A DNA stretch of 64,000 bases from Lachnospiraceae bacterium OM04-12BH (GTDB taxonomy: Bacteria; Bacillota; Clostridia; Lachnospirales; Lachnospiraceae), in NCBI GenBank assembly GCA_003490145.1, contig QULQ01000016.1, positions 1 through 64,000 of the forward strand, read 5' to 3'. A program made the position numbers and the translations under genes. The notes beneath the pieces were generated by a model. The model did no database searches and had not been told where the DNA came from. It was given only the letters and a program-made list of their open reading frames with translations. Of this stretch, positions 8,522-20,500 are shown piece by piece. Each line of letters begins with the position of its first letter. Position 1 is the stretch's first letter.

Positions 8522-10616
8522 ATTGGTAATTGCCGAAAAACCATCAGTTGCCCAGAGTTTGGCGGCGGCAATCGGCGCAACCGTCCGTAAGGACGGGTAT
8601 CTGGAGGGTAACGGCTGGCGTATCAGCTGGTGCGTGGGCCACCTGGCCGGTCTTGCGGATGCAGACAGCTATGACTCCAAGTATGCCAAGTGGCGATATG
8701 ATGACCTGCCTATCCTGCCGGAACATTGGCAGATGGTAGTGGGAAAGGATAAGAAAAAGCAGTTTGATATTCTGAAAAAGCTGATGAACGCCCCGGATGT
8801 GACGGAGGTGGTAAATGCCTGCGATGCCGGACGCGAGGGTGAGCTGATCTTCCGCAGCGTCTATGAGCTGGCAGGTTGCAAGAAGCCGATGAAAAGGCTC
8901 TGGATTTCTTCGATGGAGGACTCCGCCATAAGGGAAGGCTTTGCAAATCTGCGCCCCGGTGCGGATTATGACGGACTTCGGGATGCTGCCCTCTGCCGTG
9001 CCAAGGCCGACTGGCTGGTGGGGATCAATGCGACAAGGCTTTTTTCCGTGCTGTATCACCGAACCCTCAACATCGGGCGCGTGATGTCCCCGACGTTGGC
9101 GCTTATTGTCCAGCGAGAAGCTGAGATCGACACCTTTCAACCGATTCCCTTTTATACCGTGGCGCTGGAGCTGCCCGGTCTTACCGTATCCGGGGAGCGC
9201 ATGGCGGATAAGGTTGCTGCTGAGCAGCTGAAAGAAGCCTGTCAGGGTGCAAATGTCACAATCAAAAAGGTGGAGTGCAAGGAAAAGTCCGAAAAGCCGC
9301 CTGCCCTCTATGACCTGACTACCCTGCAAAGAGATGCCAACCGCCTGCTTGGATTTACAGCCCAGCAGACCCTGGACTATCTGCAAAGCCTGTATGAAAA
9401 GAAGCTCTGCACCTATCCCCGTACTGACAGCCGCTATCTGACCGGTGATATGGCAGACAGCCTGCCGGTGCTGGTGAATCTGGTTGCCAATGCTATGCCG
9501 TTTCGCAAAGGAATCGCCATTACCTGTGATCCGCAGACGGTAATCAACGATAAGAAAGTAACCGACCACCACGCAGTAATCCCTACCAGAAATCTCAAGG
9601 ATGCAGACCTTTCTGCCCTTCCTGCGGGAGAAAAAGCGGTGCTGGAGCTGGTGGCCCTGCGTCTGCTGTGTGCCGTGGCCCAGCCCCATATCTATTCGGA
9701 AACCGTTGTGATTGCAGCGTATGCCGGTAGGGAGTTTACCGCCAAAGGAAAAACGGTGAAGCACCCCGGATGGAAAGCACTGGAGGACGCCTACCGTGCC
9801 AGAATGAAGGATGCAGAGCCGAAAAAAGAGGGCGCAGAGAAAGCCCTGCCGGAGCTGACCGAAGGACAGACCCTTTCGGTTTCTGCGGCAATCGTCAAAG
9901 AAGGCAAAAGCAGTCCGCCCCAGCACTTTACGGAGGACACCCTGTTGTCCGCGATGGAGACTGCCGGAAAAGAGGATATGCCGGAGGATGCCGAGCGAAA
10001 AGGTCTGGGGACACCGGCCACCCGTGCCGGTATTTTGGAAAAGCTGGTATCTGCCGGTTTTCTGGAACGAAAAAAGAGCAGGAAAACGGTGCAGCTTCTC
10101 CCTTCCCACGATGCAGTTTCCCTGATCACCGTTCTGCCGGAACAACTGCAATCGCCGCTTCTGACTGCCGAGTGGGAGTACCGACTGGGCGAGATCGAGC
10201 GCGGGCAGCTTGCCCCAGAGGAGTTTTTGGACGGGATCAGCACCATGCTGAAAGACCTGGTGGGAACTTATCAGGTCATCAAGGGAACTGAGTACCTGTT
10301 CACTCCGCCCCGTGAGGTGGTGGGCAAATGCCCTCGCTGCGGCGGGGAAGTTGCAGAACTGCAAAAAGGCTTCTTCTGTCAGAATGATTCTTGCAAATTT
10401 GCAATCTGGAAAAACAACAAATGGTGGGCTGCCAAGAAAAAACAGCCGACTAAGGCTGTGGTGTCTGCACTGCTTAACGATGGCCGTGTCCGTGTGACGG
10501 GCCTATATTCGGAGAAAACCGGAAAGACCTACGATGCCACTGTGGTTTTGGAGGACGATGGACAGTACGCCAACTTCAAGCTGGAATTTGACCAGCGGAA
10601 AGGAGGCAGCCGATGA
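8508..10616 (+). CDS. topB: DNA topoisomerase III (type IA)
   Basis: A 702-residue type IA topoisomerase that passes single strands through a transient nick. The TOPRIM domain opens with VIAEKPSVAQSL and has DAGREGELIFR (acidic metal-binding residues); the active-site region is CTYPRTDSRYL with catalytic Tyr about 303; a C-terminal zinc finger is CPRCGGEV...CQNDSC (about 606-630). It is a standard component of Tn1549-type ICEs, presumably acting on the transferred strand. AGAGAGGAGG precedes the ATG; the 3' end overlaps the next gene by four bases. Confidence 0.95.
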   Translation: MAQHKLVIAEKPSVAQSLAAAIGATVRKDGYLEGNGWRISWCVGHLAGLADADSYDSKYAKWRYDDLPILPEHWQMVVGKDKKKQFDILKKLMNAPDVTEVVNACDAGREGELIFRSVYELAGCKKPMKRLWISSMEDSAIREGFANLRPGADYDGLRDAALCRAKADWLVGINATRLFSVLYHRTLNIGRVMSPTLALIVQREAEIDTFQPIPFYTVALELPGLTVSGERMADKVAAEQLKEACQGANVTIKKVECKEKSEKPPALYDLTTLQRDANRLLGFTAQQTLDYLQSLYEKKLCTYPRTDSRYLTGDMADSLPVLVNLVANAMPFRKGIAITCDPQTVINDKKVTDHHAVIPTRNLKDADLSALPAGEKAVLELVALRLLCAVAQPHIYSETVVIAAYAGREFTAKGKTVKHPGWKALEDAYRARMKDAEPKKEGAEKALPELTEGQTLSVSAAIVKEGKSSPPQHFTEDTLLSAMETAGKEDMPEDAERKGLGTPATRAGILEKLVSAGFLERKKSRKTVQLLPSHDAVSLITVLPEQLQSPLLTAEWEYRLGEIERGQLAPEEFLDGISTMLKDLVGTYQVIKGTEYLFTPPREVVGKCPRCGGEVAELQKGFFCQNDSCKFAIWKNNKWWAAKKKQPTKAVVSALLNDGRVRVTGLYSEKTGKTYDATVVLEDDGQYANFKLEFDQRKGGSR

Positions 10617-10891
10617 AGCTCTCTTTAGTGGAACGGGAAACCATTCTTCTCTATAATCAGGCAGAACCAATGGCTGAGATCTATACCCATGATCCCCGTC
10701 TGATGGAGAAGCTGGATCTGCTGGCAAAAAAGCACCCCGACCAGATCACCCGAAAGGACGCCCATAACTTTACCGTCCCCAAGCGGTGTGTATCAGTCAG
10801 GGAGCCATATAGCGCAGAACGCCGCAAAGCTGCCAGTGAGCGTGCGAAAGCTGCCGGATACCAGCCTCCTATGCGAAAGTCCAGCAGTTAA
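10613..10891 (+). CDS. Conserved ICE hypothetical protein
   Basis: A 92-residue basic protein (KLSLVERETILLYNQAEPMA, then VPKRCVSVREPYS, ending in a Lys/Arg/Ala helix). I do not recognise a domain. It is translationally coupled to topB through an ATGA overlap and sits immediately before the primase-like gene, so a role in processing the transferred DNA is plausible but unproven. Confidence 0.72.
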   Translation: MKLSLVERETILLYNQAEPMAEIYTHDPRLMEKLDLLAKKHPDQITRKDAHNFTVPKRCVSVREPYSAERRKAASERAKAAGYQPPMRKSSS

Positions 10892-10897
10892 AGGTAC

Positions 10898-13800
10898 ATG
10901 GCAGAGAATGTATTTGAAGCAGTCAAGCTGTCAGTCAGCACCAGAGAAGCGGCAGAGCTTTATGGGATAAAAGTCAGGCGAAATGGCATGGCCTGCTGTC
11001 CTTTTCACGATGATAAGAACCCCAGCATGAAGGTAGACCAGCGATTCCACTGCTTTGGCTGCGGTGAAGATGGGGATGTGATCGACTTTACCGCAAAGCT
11101 CTTTGACCTCTCCCCAAAAGAAGCGGCGGAGAAACTGGCACAGGACTTTGGCCTGATCTATGACAGTCAGGCCCCTCCCCGTAGGAGATATGTCCGGCAG
11201 AAAACAGAGGCACAAAAGTTTCGGGAGGACCGGCAGCGGTGTTATCGCGTACTGCCCGATTACTACTATCTGCTGAAAAAATGGGAGGCCGACAATTCTC
11301 CCCGGACACCGGAGGAAGAACCGCACCCCCGTTTTGTGGAAGCAATCCAGAAGAAAACCTATGTAGAGTACCTGTTGGACCTTTTTCTTTATGAAAGTGA
11401 AGAAGAACAAAAGGCATGGATTGCAGAACACACAGCAGAAATCACACATTTGGAAAGGAGATTGAAAATCATGGCTGAGAACAAACCCACCAACCGAGAG
11501 CGGCTAAGAGAAATCACAGATGGCATCGAGCAGGGGATCAAGGAACTGTTTGAGAGTGAAAAGTATATGCGCTATCTGTCCGTCATGTCCCGCTTCCACC
11601 GCTATTCGGTAAACAACACCATGCTCATCTATATGCAGAAGCCGGACGCTACATTGGTAGCCGGATACAATAAGTGGAAAGACCAGTTTGAGCGTCATGT
11701 AAAAAAGGGCGAGCATGGCATTACCATCATTGCTCCCACACCATATAAGAAGAAAATCGAGGAGCAGAAACTGGACCCGGATACCAAGGCTCCGATTTTG
11801 GATAAAGACGGAAAGATCGTCACAGAGGAAAAAGAAATCGAGATCCCCATGTTTCGCCCGGTCAAGGTCTTTGATGTGAGCCAGACCGACGGGAAACCTT
11901 TGCCTGAGCTTGCTTCCTCCCTTTCCGGCAATGTGCCAAATTATGAGGCATTCATGGAGGCTCTGCGCCGCAGTGCGCCGGTGCCGATCACTTTTGAAGC
12001 AATGGCCGCCGATACGGACGGCTATTTTTCTGCCGATCATCAGAAAATCGCCATTCGCCAGGGCATGAGTGAGGTGCAGACGGTTTCGGCCACAGTACAC
12101 GAGATTGCCCACAGCAAGCTCCACAATCAGAAAAAGATTCAGATTGCCAATGACGAGCAATATCAGGAGATCGAGCTGTTTGATAAACCCGGTCTGTTCT
12201 CCAATGGGCGGATTGTCCGTGATAATCTGCCGGAGGGCGTTTATTGCTATGACCTGCGCGGTTCTGACTACGACCCCGGAGAGCCGGTCTGTGTAGAAGA
12301 ACAAGTGGTTGTAAACCATGCAGGTTCCGTTCTGCTGACAGAGCCGCTGGAGCTGGCGGAAGATGGACGCCTGATGCTGACCGAGGAAGAAGGGCTGAAT
12401 TTTGTTGGCGGCTTTTCTACCCTCACCCAGTTTTTGCAAGAACAGAGGAAAGACCGCCACACGGAGGAAGTGGAGGCTGAAAGCATCTCCTATGCGGTCT
12501 GCAAATATTTTGGCATTGAGACCGGAGAAAACAGCTTCGGCTATATTGCAAGCTGGAGTCAGGGCAAGGAACTGAAAGAGCTGAGAGCCAGTTTGGAGAC
12601 CATCAATAAGACCTCCGGCACTTTGATCTCTGACATTGAGCGCCACTATAAGGAAATCTGCAAAGAGCGTGGGATTGATCCCCATGCAAAGGCAGAGCCG
12701 GAAACCGCCCCGATAGAGCAGCCAACCGGCAATCTGACTTACTATGTGGCAGAGTGCATGGAGTTTCCAAACCTCGGAGAATACCACGATAACCTGTCTT
12801 TGGAGGAGGCGGTCCGCATCTATCAGGAAATTCCGGCAGAGCGAATGAACGGGATCAAAGGAATTGGTTTTGAGCTGAAAGACGGAAGCGACTATGAAGG
12901 ACCGTTTCCGATTTTGACCGGGCAGACCATTGACCTGGACACTATTCAGGCAATCGACTATTACCGTGACAATCCGCTGGTACAGAAAGCGGTAAAGGAA
13001 CTGGCTGCGACCATGCCGGAAATGGAGGTACTGGGGGCGGATGCCAACCAGCAGGAGGCTTTGTTTCTGATCAACGATACTACCTATCTTCATATCCAAC
13101 CTTGTGACAGCGGATGGGACTACACTCTTTACGATGCTGCGTCCATGAAAGAGCTGGATGGTGGTCAGCTGGATATGTCGGAGCTTTCCTGCATGAAGGC
13201 AGTTCTCCAGATTTGTGATGATAACGATCTGGACAGCACTTCGCTCAGACGCGCTCCCTTGTCTATGGTTGAGACCTTGCAGGAAGCGGCCTATCAGCAG
13301 ATGCAGGCAGAGACCAGTCAGATGACTGCCTCTTCCCAGCTGCCGGAAGCGCAGGAGCAGGCACTGGATGAATACCCCATGCCGGATGAGCAGGTATCCA
13401 CACCGGATATGCAGGAATATGGCTACACCTATGATGGGATGCTCCCTGTTACCAGAGAACGGGCGCTGGAACTGGATGCCGCCGGTTTGACCGTCTATGT
13501 GCTGTATGAGGACAATACGGAGAGCATGGTGTTTGACCCGCAGGAAATCATGGATCATGGCGGTCTTTTCGGTGTGGACCATGAGGAATGGGAGAAAAGC
13601 CCTCAGTTCCACGAAAAGGTCATGGAGCGTCAGGAACATCAGCAGGAACGCGAACAGGCATTTCTCTCCCAGAACAGAGATTGCTTTGCCATCTATCAGG
13701 TAAGTCGTGACGATCCGCAGAATGTGCGCTTTATGAATCTGGACTGGTTAAAGTCCCATAACATTTCCATAGACCGCAGCAATTATGACCTCATTTACAC

Positions 13801-14266
13801 AGCTCCTCTGAGGGAGTCTGGCACTGTGCCGGAGCAGCTGGAAAAACTCTATCAGCAATTCAATCTGGAAAAGCCCGTGGACTTTCACAGTCCCTCCATG
13901 AGCGTCAGCGACATCGTTGCGATCAGACAGGACGGTAAGGTATCCTGTCATTACTGTGACAGTGTTGGTTTTACCCAGATCCCCGGATTCCTGCCAGAAA
14001 ACCCGCTGAAAAATGCGGAAATGATGCTGGAGGACGATTACGGCATGATTGACGGTATCATCAACAATGGCGCAAAAGAACCCACGGTGGCAGAGCTGGA
14101 ACAGCAGGCCCGAAGCGGTCAGCCCATTTCCCTGATGGAGTTGGCAGCCGCCACCCATCGGGAGGAACGGGAAAAGAAAAAGTCCGTCATGGAGCAGCTG
14201 AAAGGCCAGCCCAAGACAGAACACAAAAAGACAGCACCCAAAAAGAGTGCGGAAAGGGAGATTTGA
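10898..14266 (+). CDS. CHC2 zinc-finger primase domain fused to ArdC-like/YodL protein
   Basis: A 1,122-residue protein. Residues 1-80 form a CHC2 zinc finger of DnaG-type primases (CCPFHDDKNPSM with Cys33/34 and His37; CFGCGEDGD with Cys52 and Cys55). From residue 192 a second protein begins in the same frame: an ArdC-like single-strand-binding domain (YSVNNTMLIYMQKPDATLVA), a metallopeptidase HEIAH (His401-Glu402-His405), repeats of unknown fold, a YodL-like module (about 930-975, RFMNLDWLKSHNISIDRSNYD) and a DUF4316-like basic tail. ATG 11471 has its own AAAGGAGAT, so both a fused and a separate second product are possible. In related elements I recall these as two genes. Confidence 0.85.
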   Translation: MAENVFEAVKLSVSTREAAELYGIKVRRNGMACCPFHDDKNPSMKVDQRFHCFGCGEDGDVIDFTAKLFDLSPKEAAEKLAQDFGLIYDSQAPPRRRYVRQKTEAQKFREDRQRCYRVLPDYYYLLKKWEADNSPRTPEEEPHPRFVEAIQKKTYVEYLLDLFLYESEEEQKAWIAEHTAEITHLERRLKIMAENKPTNRERLREITDGIEQGIKELFESEKYMRYLSVMSRFHRYSVNNTMLIYMQKPDATLVAGYNKWKDQFERHVKKGEHGITIIAPTPYKKKIEEQKLDPDTKAPILDKDGKIVTEEKEIEIPMFRPVKVFDVSQTDGKPLPELASSLSGNVPNYEAFMEALRRSAPVPITFEAMAADTDGYFSADHQKIAIRQGMSEVQTVSATVHEIAHSKLHNQKKIQIANDEQYQEIELFDKPGLFSNGRIVRDNLPEGVYCYDLRGSDYDPGEPVCVEEQVVVNHAGSVLLTEPLELAEDGRLMLTEEEGLNFVGGFSTLTQFLQEQRKDRHTEEVEAESISYAVCKYFGIETGENSFGYIASWSQGKELKELRASLETINKTSGTLISDIERHYKEICKERGIDPHAKAEPETAPIEQPTGNLTYYVAECMEFPNLGEYHDNLSLEEAVRIYQEIPAERMNGIKGIGFELKDGSDYEGPFPILTGQTIDLDTIQAIDYYRDNPLVQKAVKELAATMPEMEVLGADANQQEALFLINDTTYLHIQPCDSGWDYTLYDAASMKELDGGQLDMSELSCMKAVLQICDDNDLDSTSLRRAPLSMVETLQEAAYQQMQAETSQMTASSQLPEAQEQALDEYPMPDEQVSTPDMQEYGYTYDGMLPVTRERALELDAAGLTVYVLYEDNTESMVFDPQEIMDHGGLFGVDHEEWEKSPQFHEKVMERQEHQQEREQAFLSQNRDCFAIYQVSRDDPQNVRFMNLDWLKSHNISIDRSNYDLIYTAPLRESGTVPEQLEKLYQQFNLEKPVDFHSPSMSVSDIVAIRQDGKVSCHYCDSVGFTQIPGFLPENPLKNAEMMLEDDYGMIDGIINNGAKEPTVAELEQQARSGQPISLMELAAATHREEREKKKSVMEQLKGQPKTEHKKTAPKKSAEREI

Positions 14267-14267
14267 T

Positions 14268-14483
14268 ATGGGAAACTTTACTTTTGAGGAAATGAACCTG
14301 ATGTGCATTTACAATACCGGCAGCCGCACCGGGCTGATTGACAGTCTGCGTGAGATGCGCGGCGAGCTTTCGCCGGAGGAAACAGAGCTGAGAGAGTTGA
14401 CCGACAGCGCCCTTACGAAGCTCTGTGCGATGACCGATGAGAAGTTTGCCGAACTGGAGCTGTACCCGGATTTTGACCAGTAA
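14268..14483 (+). CDS. Transposon-transfer assisting family protein (TTRAP-like)
   Basis: A 71-residue acidic helical protein (FTFEEMNLMCIYNTGSRTGL) matching my memory of the small 'transposon-transfer assisting' family of Tn1549-like ICEs. I chose ATG 14268, one base after the previous stop and eight bases after GGAAAGGGAG, over an in-frame start 21 bases upstream. A terminator follows. Confidence 0.8.
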   Translation: MGNFTFEEMNLMCIYNTGSRTGLIDSLREMRGELSPEETELRELTDSALTKLCAMTDEKFAELELYPDFDQ

Positions 14484-14502
14484 ACAACATAACCGCAGGG
14501 AT

Positions 14503-14531
14503 GGGGTGGCGATCTGCCACCCCACCTTTTT
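14503..14531 (+). terminator. Intrinsic terminator before the methylase-helicase gene
   Basis: GGGGTGGC, loop GATCT, GCCACCCC, then ACCTTTTT. An eight-pair perfect stem with a T-tract in the 78-bp gap between two genes. Confidence 0.7.
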
Positions 14532-14561
14532 ACCCCAAAACTGAAAGGAGGACAGAACACT

Positions 14562-17500
14562 ATGCCAACCAAAGCTGAACTATATGCACAGATGGCGGAC
14601 AAAGTGGCAACACAGCTCACGGGGAGCTGGCAGGAATGGGCAGGGTTTCTCACTACTGCTTCCCGCCTTTACAAGTACCCGTTCCATGAGCAGCTGATGA
14701 TCTATGCCCAGCGACCGGACGCCACCGCCTGTGCGGAGTACGATTTGTGGAATGAAAAGATGGGCCGTTATGTAAGGCGCGGTTCCAAGGGAATCGCTCT
14801 GGTGGATGATTCCGGGGACAGACCTCGCCTGCGTTATGTCTTTGACATTTCCGACACCGGAACCCGTGAACATTCCCGCACTCCCTGGCTGTGGCAGTTG
14901 GAGGAGCGCTATCTGGATTCCGTGCAGGCCATGCTGGAGCGCACCTATGATGTTTCCGGTGAGGATCTTGCCGGACAGCTCACGGAGGTAGCCGGAAAAC
15001 TGGCCGAGGAATACTGGACGGAGCATCAGCAGGACTTCTTCTATATCGTTGACGGTTCCTTTTTGGAGGAATATGATGAGTATAACATCGGAGTGCAGTT
15101 CAAGGCAGCCGCCACCGTCAGCATCACTTACGCTTTGATGTCCCGCTGTGGACTGGAGCCGGAACGCTACTTCGACCACGAAGATTTCATGGCGATCTTT
15201 GATTTCAACACCCCGTCCACCATCGGGGCGCTGGGAACAGCGGTCAGCCAGATCAACCAGCAGGTGCTGCGGCAGATCGGCGTTACCGTCCGAAATGCAG
15301 AGCGCGAAGCCAACCAAGAAAGGAGCAAGCAAGATGAACAATCCCATGACCTACATCCAGAACGGAGACTATCAGATTCCCGACCTGAAGCTGAGCCAGC
15401 AGCCGGAGAAACCCCTGGGCAAGTACGGCAGGATGAGGAAAACCTACCTGAAGGAACACCGTCCCATCCTCTACAACCAGATGTTGCTGAGCGAGAAGCT
15501 GTACCCGCACCTCATCGAGATCGACGAGACCGCCCAGAGCAGACTGGAACAGATGATGCTCCAGCTGGCGAAGGAAGCGGGAGCCACCGAGGAACTGAAA
15601 GCCAGCGATCCCATGAAGTGGGTGGGCCTGATGAACACCTGCAAAGCCCAGGCAGAGGAGATCCTGATGGCGGAGCTTATCAACAGCTGACCCTAAACCT
15701 GTTCCTCTCCGAAGCGGAGCAGATCCAATCCATAGATGAAGCAGAGAATGTAGCGCATACATCCTCTGCTTTTTCTTTTGCCCAAAATGATATTGACCAT
15801 GTGCTGCGTTTGGGAGGCAATACAGATCGTCAGAGGGAGCGTGTGGTTGCAGCATTTGAAAAGCAGAAAACCACCGCTGAGATTGCCGAGATACTGAAAA
15901 CGCTGTACCACGGCGGCAACGGCCTTGGCAGCGTGAGCGTATGGTATGCCGAGGATGGCATCCATCTTTCCCACGGGAAGTCTGTCCGTTATGACAGGTC
16001 TGCCCAGGTCATTTCCTGGGAGAGTGCCGCAGAGCGCATCGGGGAACTTTTGGAAAGTGGCCAGTTTGCCTCCAATGTGGAGCTTGCAGAAGCGGCAGGC
16101 TATGAACGCTCCCTCCTTGCAGAAAAACTTTGGCATCTGTACCACGATTTCAGCGATAAAGCCAGAGATTCCGGGTATCTGTCCTGTCTGTCCGGTATTC
16201 AGAGAACCGGGTTCCCGGAAGAAACTGCATGGCTTGCCGAGCAGCTGAGTGACCCGGCTTTCCGCCAGACCCTCAAGGAAGAATACGCCGCCTTCTGGAC
16301 TGCCTATCAGCAGGACCGTGACCTGTTGCGCTTTCATTACCATAGGCCAAGGGAAATTTGGGAGAACCTGAAGGATCTTGACCTGCCACGCAGAACTTTT
16401 TTTTCGGACCTTTCCCAAGTGCCAACCGTCCAGCATTTCATTACCGAGGATGAGATCGACGCCGCCATGACCGGCGGCAGCAGTTTTGCCGGAGGAAAGG
16501 GCCGTATCTATGCGTTCTTCATGGAAAACCATACGGATAAGGAAAAAGTGAGATTCCTTAAAGACGAGTATGGCATTGGCGGACGCTCTCATGCCCTGTC
16601 CGGCGCAACACACAGCGGCGAAGATCACGATGGGAAAGGACTGCACTATAAAAAGCAGGACTGCCCGGATGTTCACTTGAACTGGGAAAAGGTTGCCAAG
16701 CGCATTACTTCACTTGTCCAGAAAGGCCGCTATCTTACCGAACAGGAACAAGCGCAGTATGACAAGATCCAGGCTGAAAAGGATCTGGCAGAAGAAGATG
16801 CCATTCATGCCCAGCAGCCGGAGATAGAGGAAGAAACGCCAAAGCCTACCCTTCGGGAGCAGTTTGAGCAGTATAAGCCTGTGGTGACTGCCGCCATATC
16901 TGAGGATGTGGCATATCGAAATGCCTGCGGTCATTCCGACCGTGAAAATGCTGTCATCGAGGGCAATGCCGCTGTGCGCCGTGCGGTTCTTGGCTCTAAG
17001 GATATGGAGCTGATTCGGCTCTATTCCGATGTGCCGGAGTTCCGTCAGCGTCTGCACCGGGAAGTGATCGACGAGACCTATCCAAAGCTCCATGAGCTTC
17101 TGCGCCCTCTTTCTCAGGAGGATATTGATACCGCCCTTTGTGCATGGAACGGCAATATTGAGAGTAAACACGCTGTTGTCCGCTATATGAAAGACCATGC
17201 AAGAGAAAAAGATACCGCCGCATGGCTGGCTCAGGAATACGGCGGCAGTAACAGCAACAGCCTGTTTGTTGTCCGTGCCGGCAGCCCGGAGGAAACGCAG
17301 CTGCCCTGGCCGAAGGTACAGCGCAGGCTTGCCCAGCTCATTCAGGAGGACCGGTTCTATACCGAAGAAGAACAGGACCGTTTTGACGACATCGACCCAA
17401 TCGCCATCCGGGAAGCTCTGGAGGAAAGAGGGATTGTCAACGGCCAGGTGGCAGACCCGGAAAAACTGGACAATGATCCGTTTATCCAACAGGTGATGTC

Positions 17501-20500
17501 GGATGTAGAGCAGATCGCAGCTGCTGAGACAGAGCAGACTTCCGAAGTTGCTATTTCCGATGAGGAATATGATGCAGTTCGCCGCCCAACTCCGCAAAGA
17601 ACATCCTATGACCCTGCTGCCCCGGTCTATGCCGTGGGCGATACCGTGTATATCGAGGATGACGCCTATCAGATCACCGAGCTGCGTGAGGACACCGTAC
17701 AGCTTCTGCCCACCGGGATGGTATATCCCATCTACCGGGCAGAGCGCAAAGAACAGTTCGAGCAGCTGCTTCGGGCAGACCGCCGCAATGCTTACTATAC
17801 CGAGTTTCTTCCTACTGACCCGGACAAGGCAGATCAGGACTTGCGGGATGTATTGGCTCATGGACTGATGGATGAAGCGGATAAAAAGAAGATTTCCACG
17901 CTGCTGCAATCCGGCAGGAGCAACAGCGAGATTGCCTACTGGCTGAGCAGAGCCTATTCCGGTGAGATCGAGACACTGAATCTGGAGACCGGCGATATTG
18001 CCGATTACCGTACCACGGCACAGGGCATAGAACTGGAAGTCATGGATGCAGAGGAAAAGCGTCTGGCTATGCTGTATTTCCGCTGGGATGAGGTTGCGCC
18101 TTTGCTGCGCGGGATGTATGCCCGTCAGCAGGACGGTTTTGGACAGGAACAGCCCCAACCGGCTACCGAATCTCCGACCTTCCATTCCGAGACCATGGCC
18201 GTCTATCCGGGCGATAAGAACAATCTGCCTTATGATGTGGTGGTGGAACGACTGCATATCGAGGAGCCGGAGCCGCCAGCCCCTGTGACTGAGCCGGAGA
18301 AAACCTTTGAGGAAGTGCTGGACGAACACCCGGTTTCCATTCAGGTCAATGGCCAGTGGCAGACCTTCCCCAATGCCAAAGCTGCCGAGAAAGCCTCCTA
18401 TGAGGAATACAAGGCTAACCTGCGCCGCAATGCAAAAAACTTTCGCATTACCGATGAGCATTTGGGCGAAGGCGGTCCGAAAGCCAAGTTCCAGGCAAAT
18501 GTCAATGCGATTCGTTTGCTGAAAGAGCTGGAATCTGCCGGACAGCAGGCAAGCCCTGAACAGCAGGAAGTCCTATCCCGCTATGTAGGCTGGGGCGGTC
18601 TTGCCGATGCCTTTGACCCGGAAAAACCGGCATGGGCTTTAGAGTATGCCCAGCTGAAAGAGCTGCTGACCCCGGAGGAATATGCCGCCGCCAGAAGCTC
18701 CACCTTAAACGCCCATTACACCAGCCCTACGGTCATTCAGGCCATCTATGAAGCGGTGGGGCGTATGGGATTTGAGACAGGAAATATTCTGGAGCCATCT
18801 ATGGGTGTGGGAAATTTCTTCGGTATGCTGCCGGAGGAAATGCGAAACAGCCGTCTATATGGTGTGGAGCTTGACCCGGTTTCCGGGCGTATCGCAAAGC
18901 AGCTCTATCCCAAGGCGGACATCACAGTAGGCGGCTTTGAGACCACTGACCGCCGGGACTTCTTTGACCTTGCCATCGGCAATGTGCCTTTCGGTCAGTA
19001 TCAGGTCAACGACAAAACTTACAACAAGTTAAACTTTAGTATTCACAACTACTTTTTCGCCAAAGCACTGGATCAGGTGCGTCCCGGCGGTGTGGTAGCT
19101 TTTGTGACCTCCCGCTATACCATGGACGCCAAGGATTCCACCGTGCGCCGCTATCTTGCCCAGCGTGCCGAGCTGCTGGGAGCGATCCGTCTGCCTAATG
19201 ACGCGTTCAAAAAGAATGCCGGTGCCGAGGTTGTATCGGACATCATCTTTCTCCAAAAGCGGGACCGTCCGCTGGACATTGCACCAGAGTGGACGCAGAC
19301 CGGACAAACGGAGGATGGGTTTGCCATCAACCGGTATTTTATCGACCACCCGGAAATGGTGCTGGGCAGACAGGAGCCGGTAAGCACTGTTCATGGTATG
19401 GATTACACCGTGAACCCTATCGAGGGACTGGAGCTTTCCGACCAGCTGCATGATGCTGTGAAGTACATTCATGGCACTTATCAGGAGGCAGAGCTGCCGG
19501 AGCTGGGCGAAGGCGAAGCCATTGACACCTCCATTCCTGCCGACCCAAATGTGAAGAACTATTCCTATGCCATTGTAGACGGGCAGGTGTACTATCGGGA
19601 AAACAGCCGCATGGTGCGCCCTGACCTCAACGCCACCGCCGAAGCCCGTGTGAAAGGTCTTGTGGGACTGCGTGATTGTGTGCAGGAACTGATCGACCTT
19701 CAGATGGATGCAGCGGTTCCAGACAGCACCATTACCCAAAAGCAGGCGGAACTGAACAGCCTCTATGACAGCTTTTCTGCAAAATATGGCCTTATCAATG
19801 ACCGTGCAAACCGACTGGCCTATGCAGATGATTCTTCCTATTACCTGCTCTGTGCGCTGGAAGTCATCGACGAGGACGGGAAACTGGAACGTAAGGCGGA
19901 TATGTTCACCAAACGAACCATCAAGCCCCATCAGGCAGTGGCTACTGTGGATACGGCAAGCGAAGCACTGGCGGTGTCCATCTCGGAAAAAGCCTGCGTA
20001 GATATGAGCTATATGAGTCGGCTTACCGGAAAAACAAAAGAAGCACTGGCCGGAGAACTGCAAGGCGTGATCTTCCGTGTGCCGGGACAGCTGAAACAGG
20101 ACGGCACACCCCATTATGTGACTGCTGATGAATACCTTTCCGGCAATGTACGCCGCAAACTGCGTCAGGCGCAGCGGGCGGCACAGCAGGACCCTTCTTT
20201 TGCAGTCAATGTGGAAGCTCTTACCGCCGCCCAGCCCAAAGACCTGGATGCGTCGGAAATTGAGGTGCGTCTGGGTGCTACCTGGATTGACAAGGAGTAC
20301 ATCCAGCAGTTTATGTACGAGACCTTCAACACCCCGTTTTATCTCCAGCGCAGCATTGAGGTCAACTATTCCTCCTTTACTGCTGAATGGCAGATCAAGG
20401 GGAAATCTTCTGTATCCTACAACGATGTGGCAGCTTATACCACCTACGGAACCAGCCGCGCCAACGCCTACAAGATTCTGGAGGATTCCTTAAACCTGCG

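Noticed and set aside
8544..10364. A 606-codon minus-strand frame across topB
   Set aside because: It is the antisense shadow of a GC-rich gene with all topoisomerase motifs on the plus strand; low-complexity and without a ribosome site.
11504..13639. A 711-codon minus-strand frame across the CHC2/ArdC gene
   Set aside because: Antisense shadow; the plus strand carries CHC2, HEIAH and YodL-like motifs and coupled gene overlaps.
16710..18461. A 583-codon minus-strand frame inside the methylase-helicase gene
   Set aside because: Antisense to continuous coding sequence with recognised domains on both sides; no start signal.
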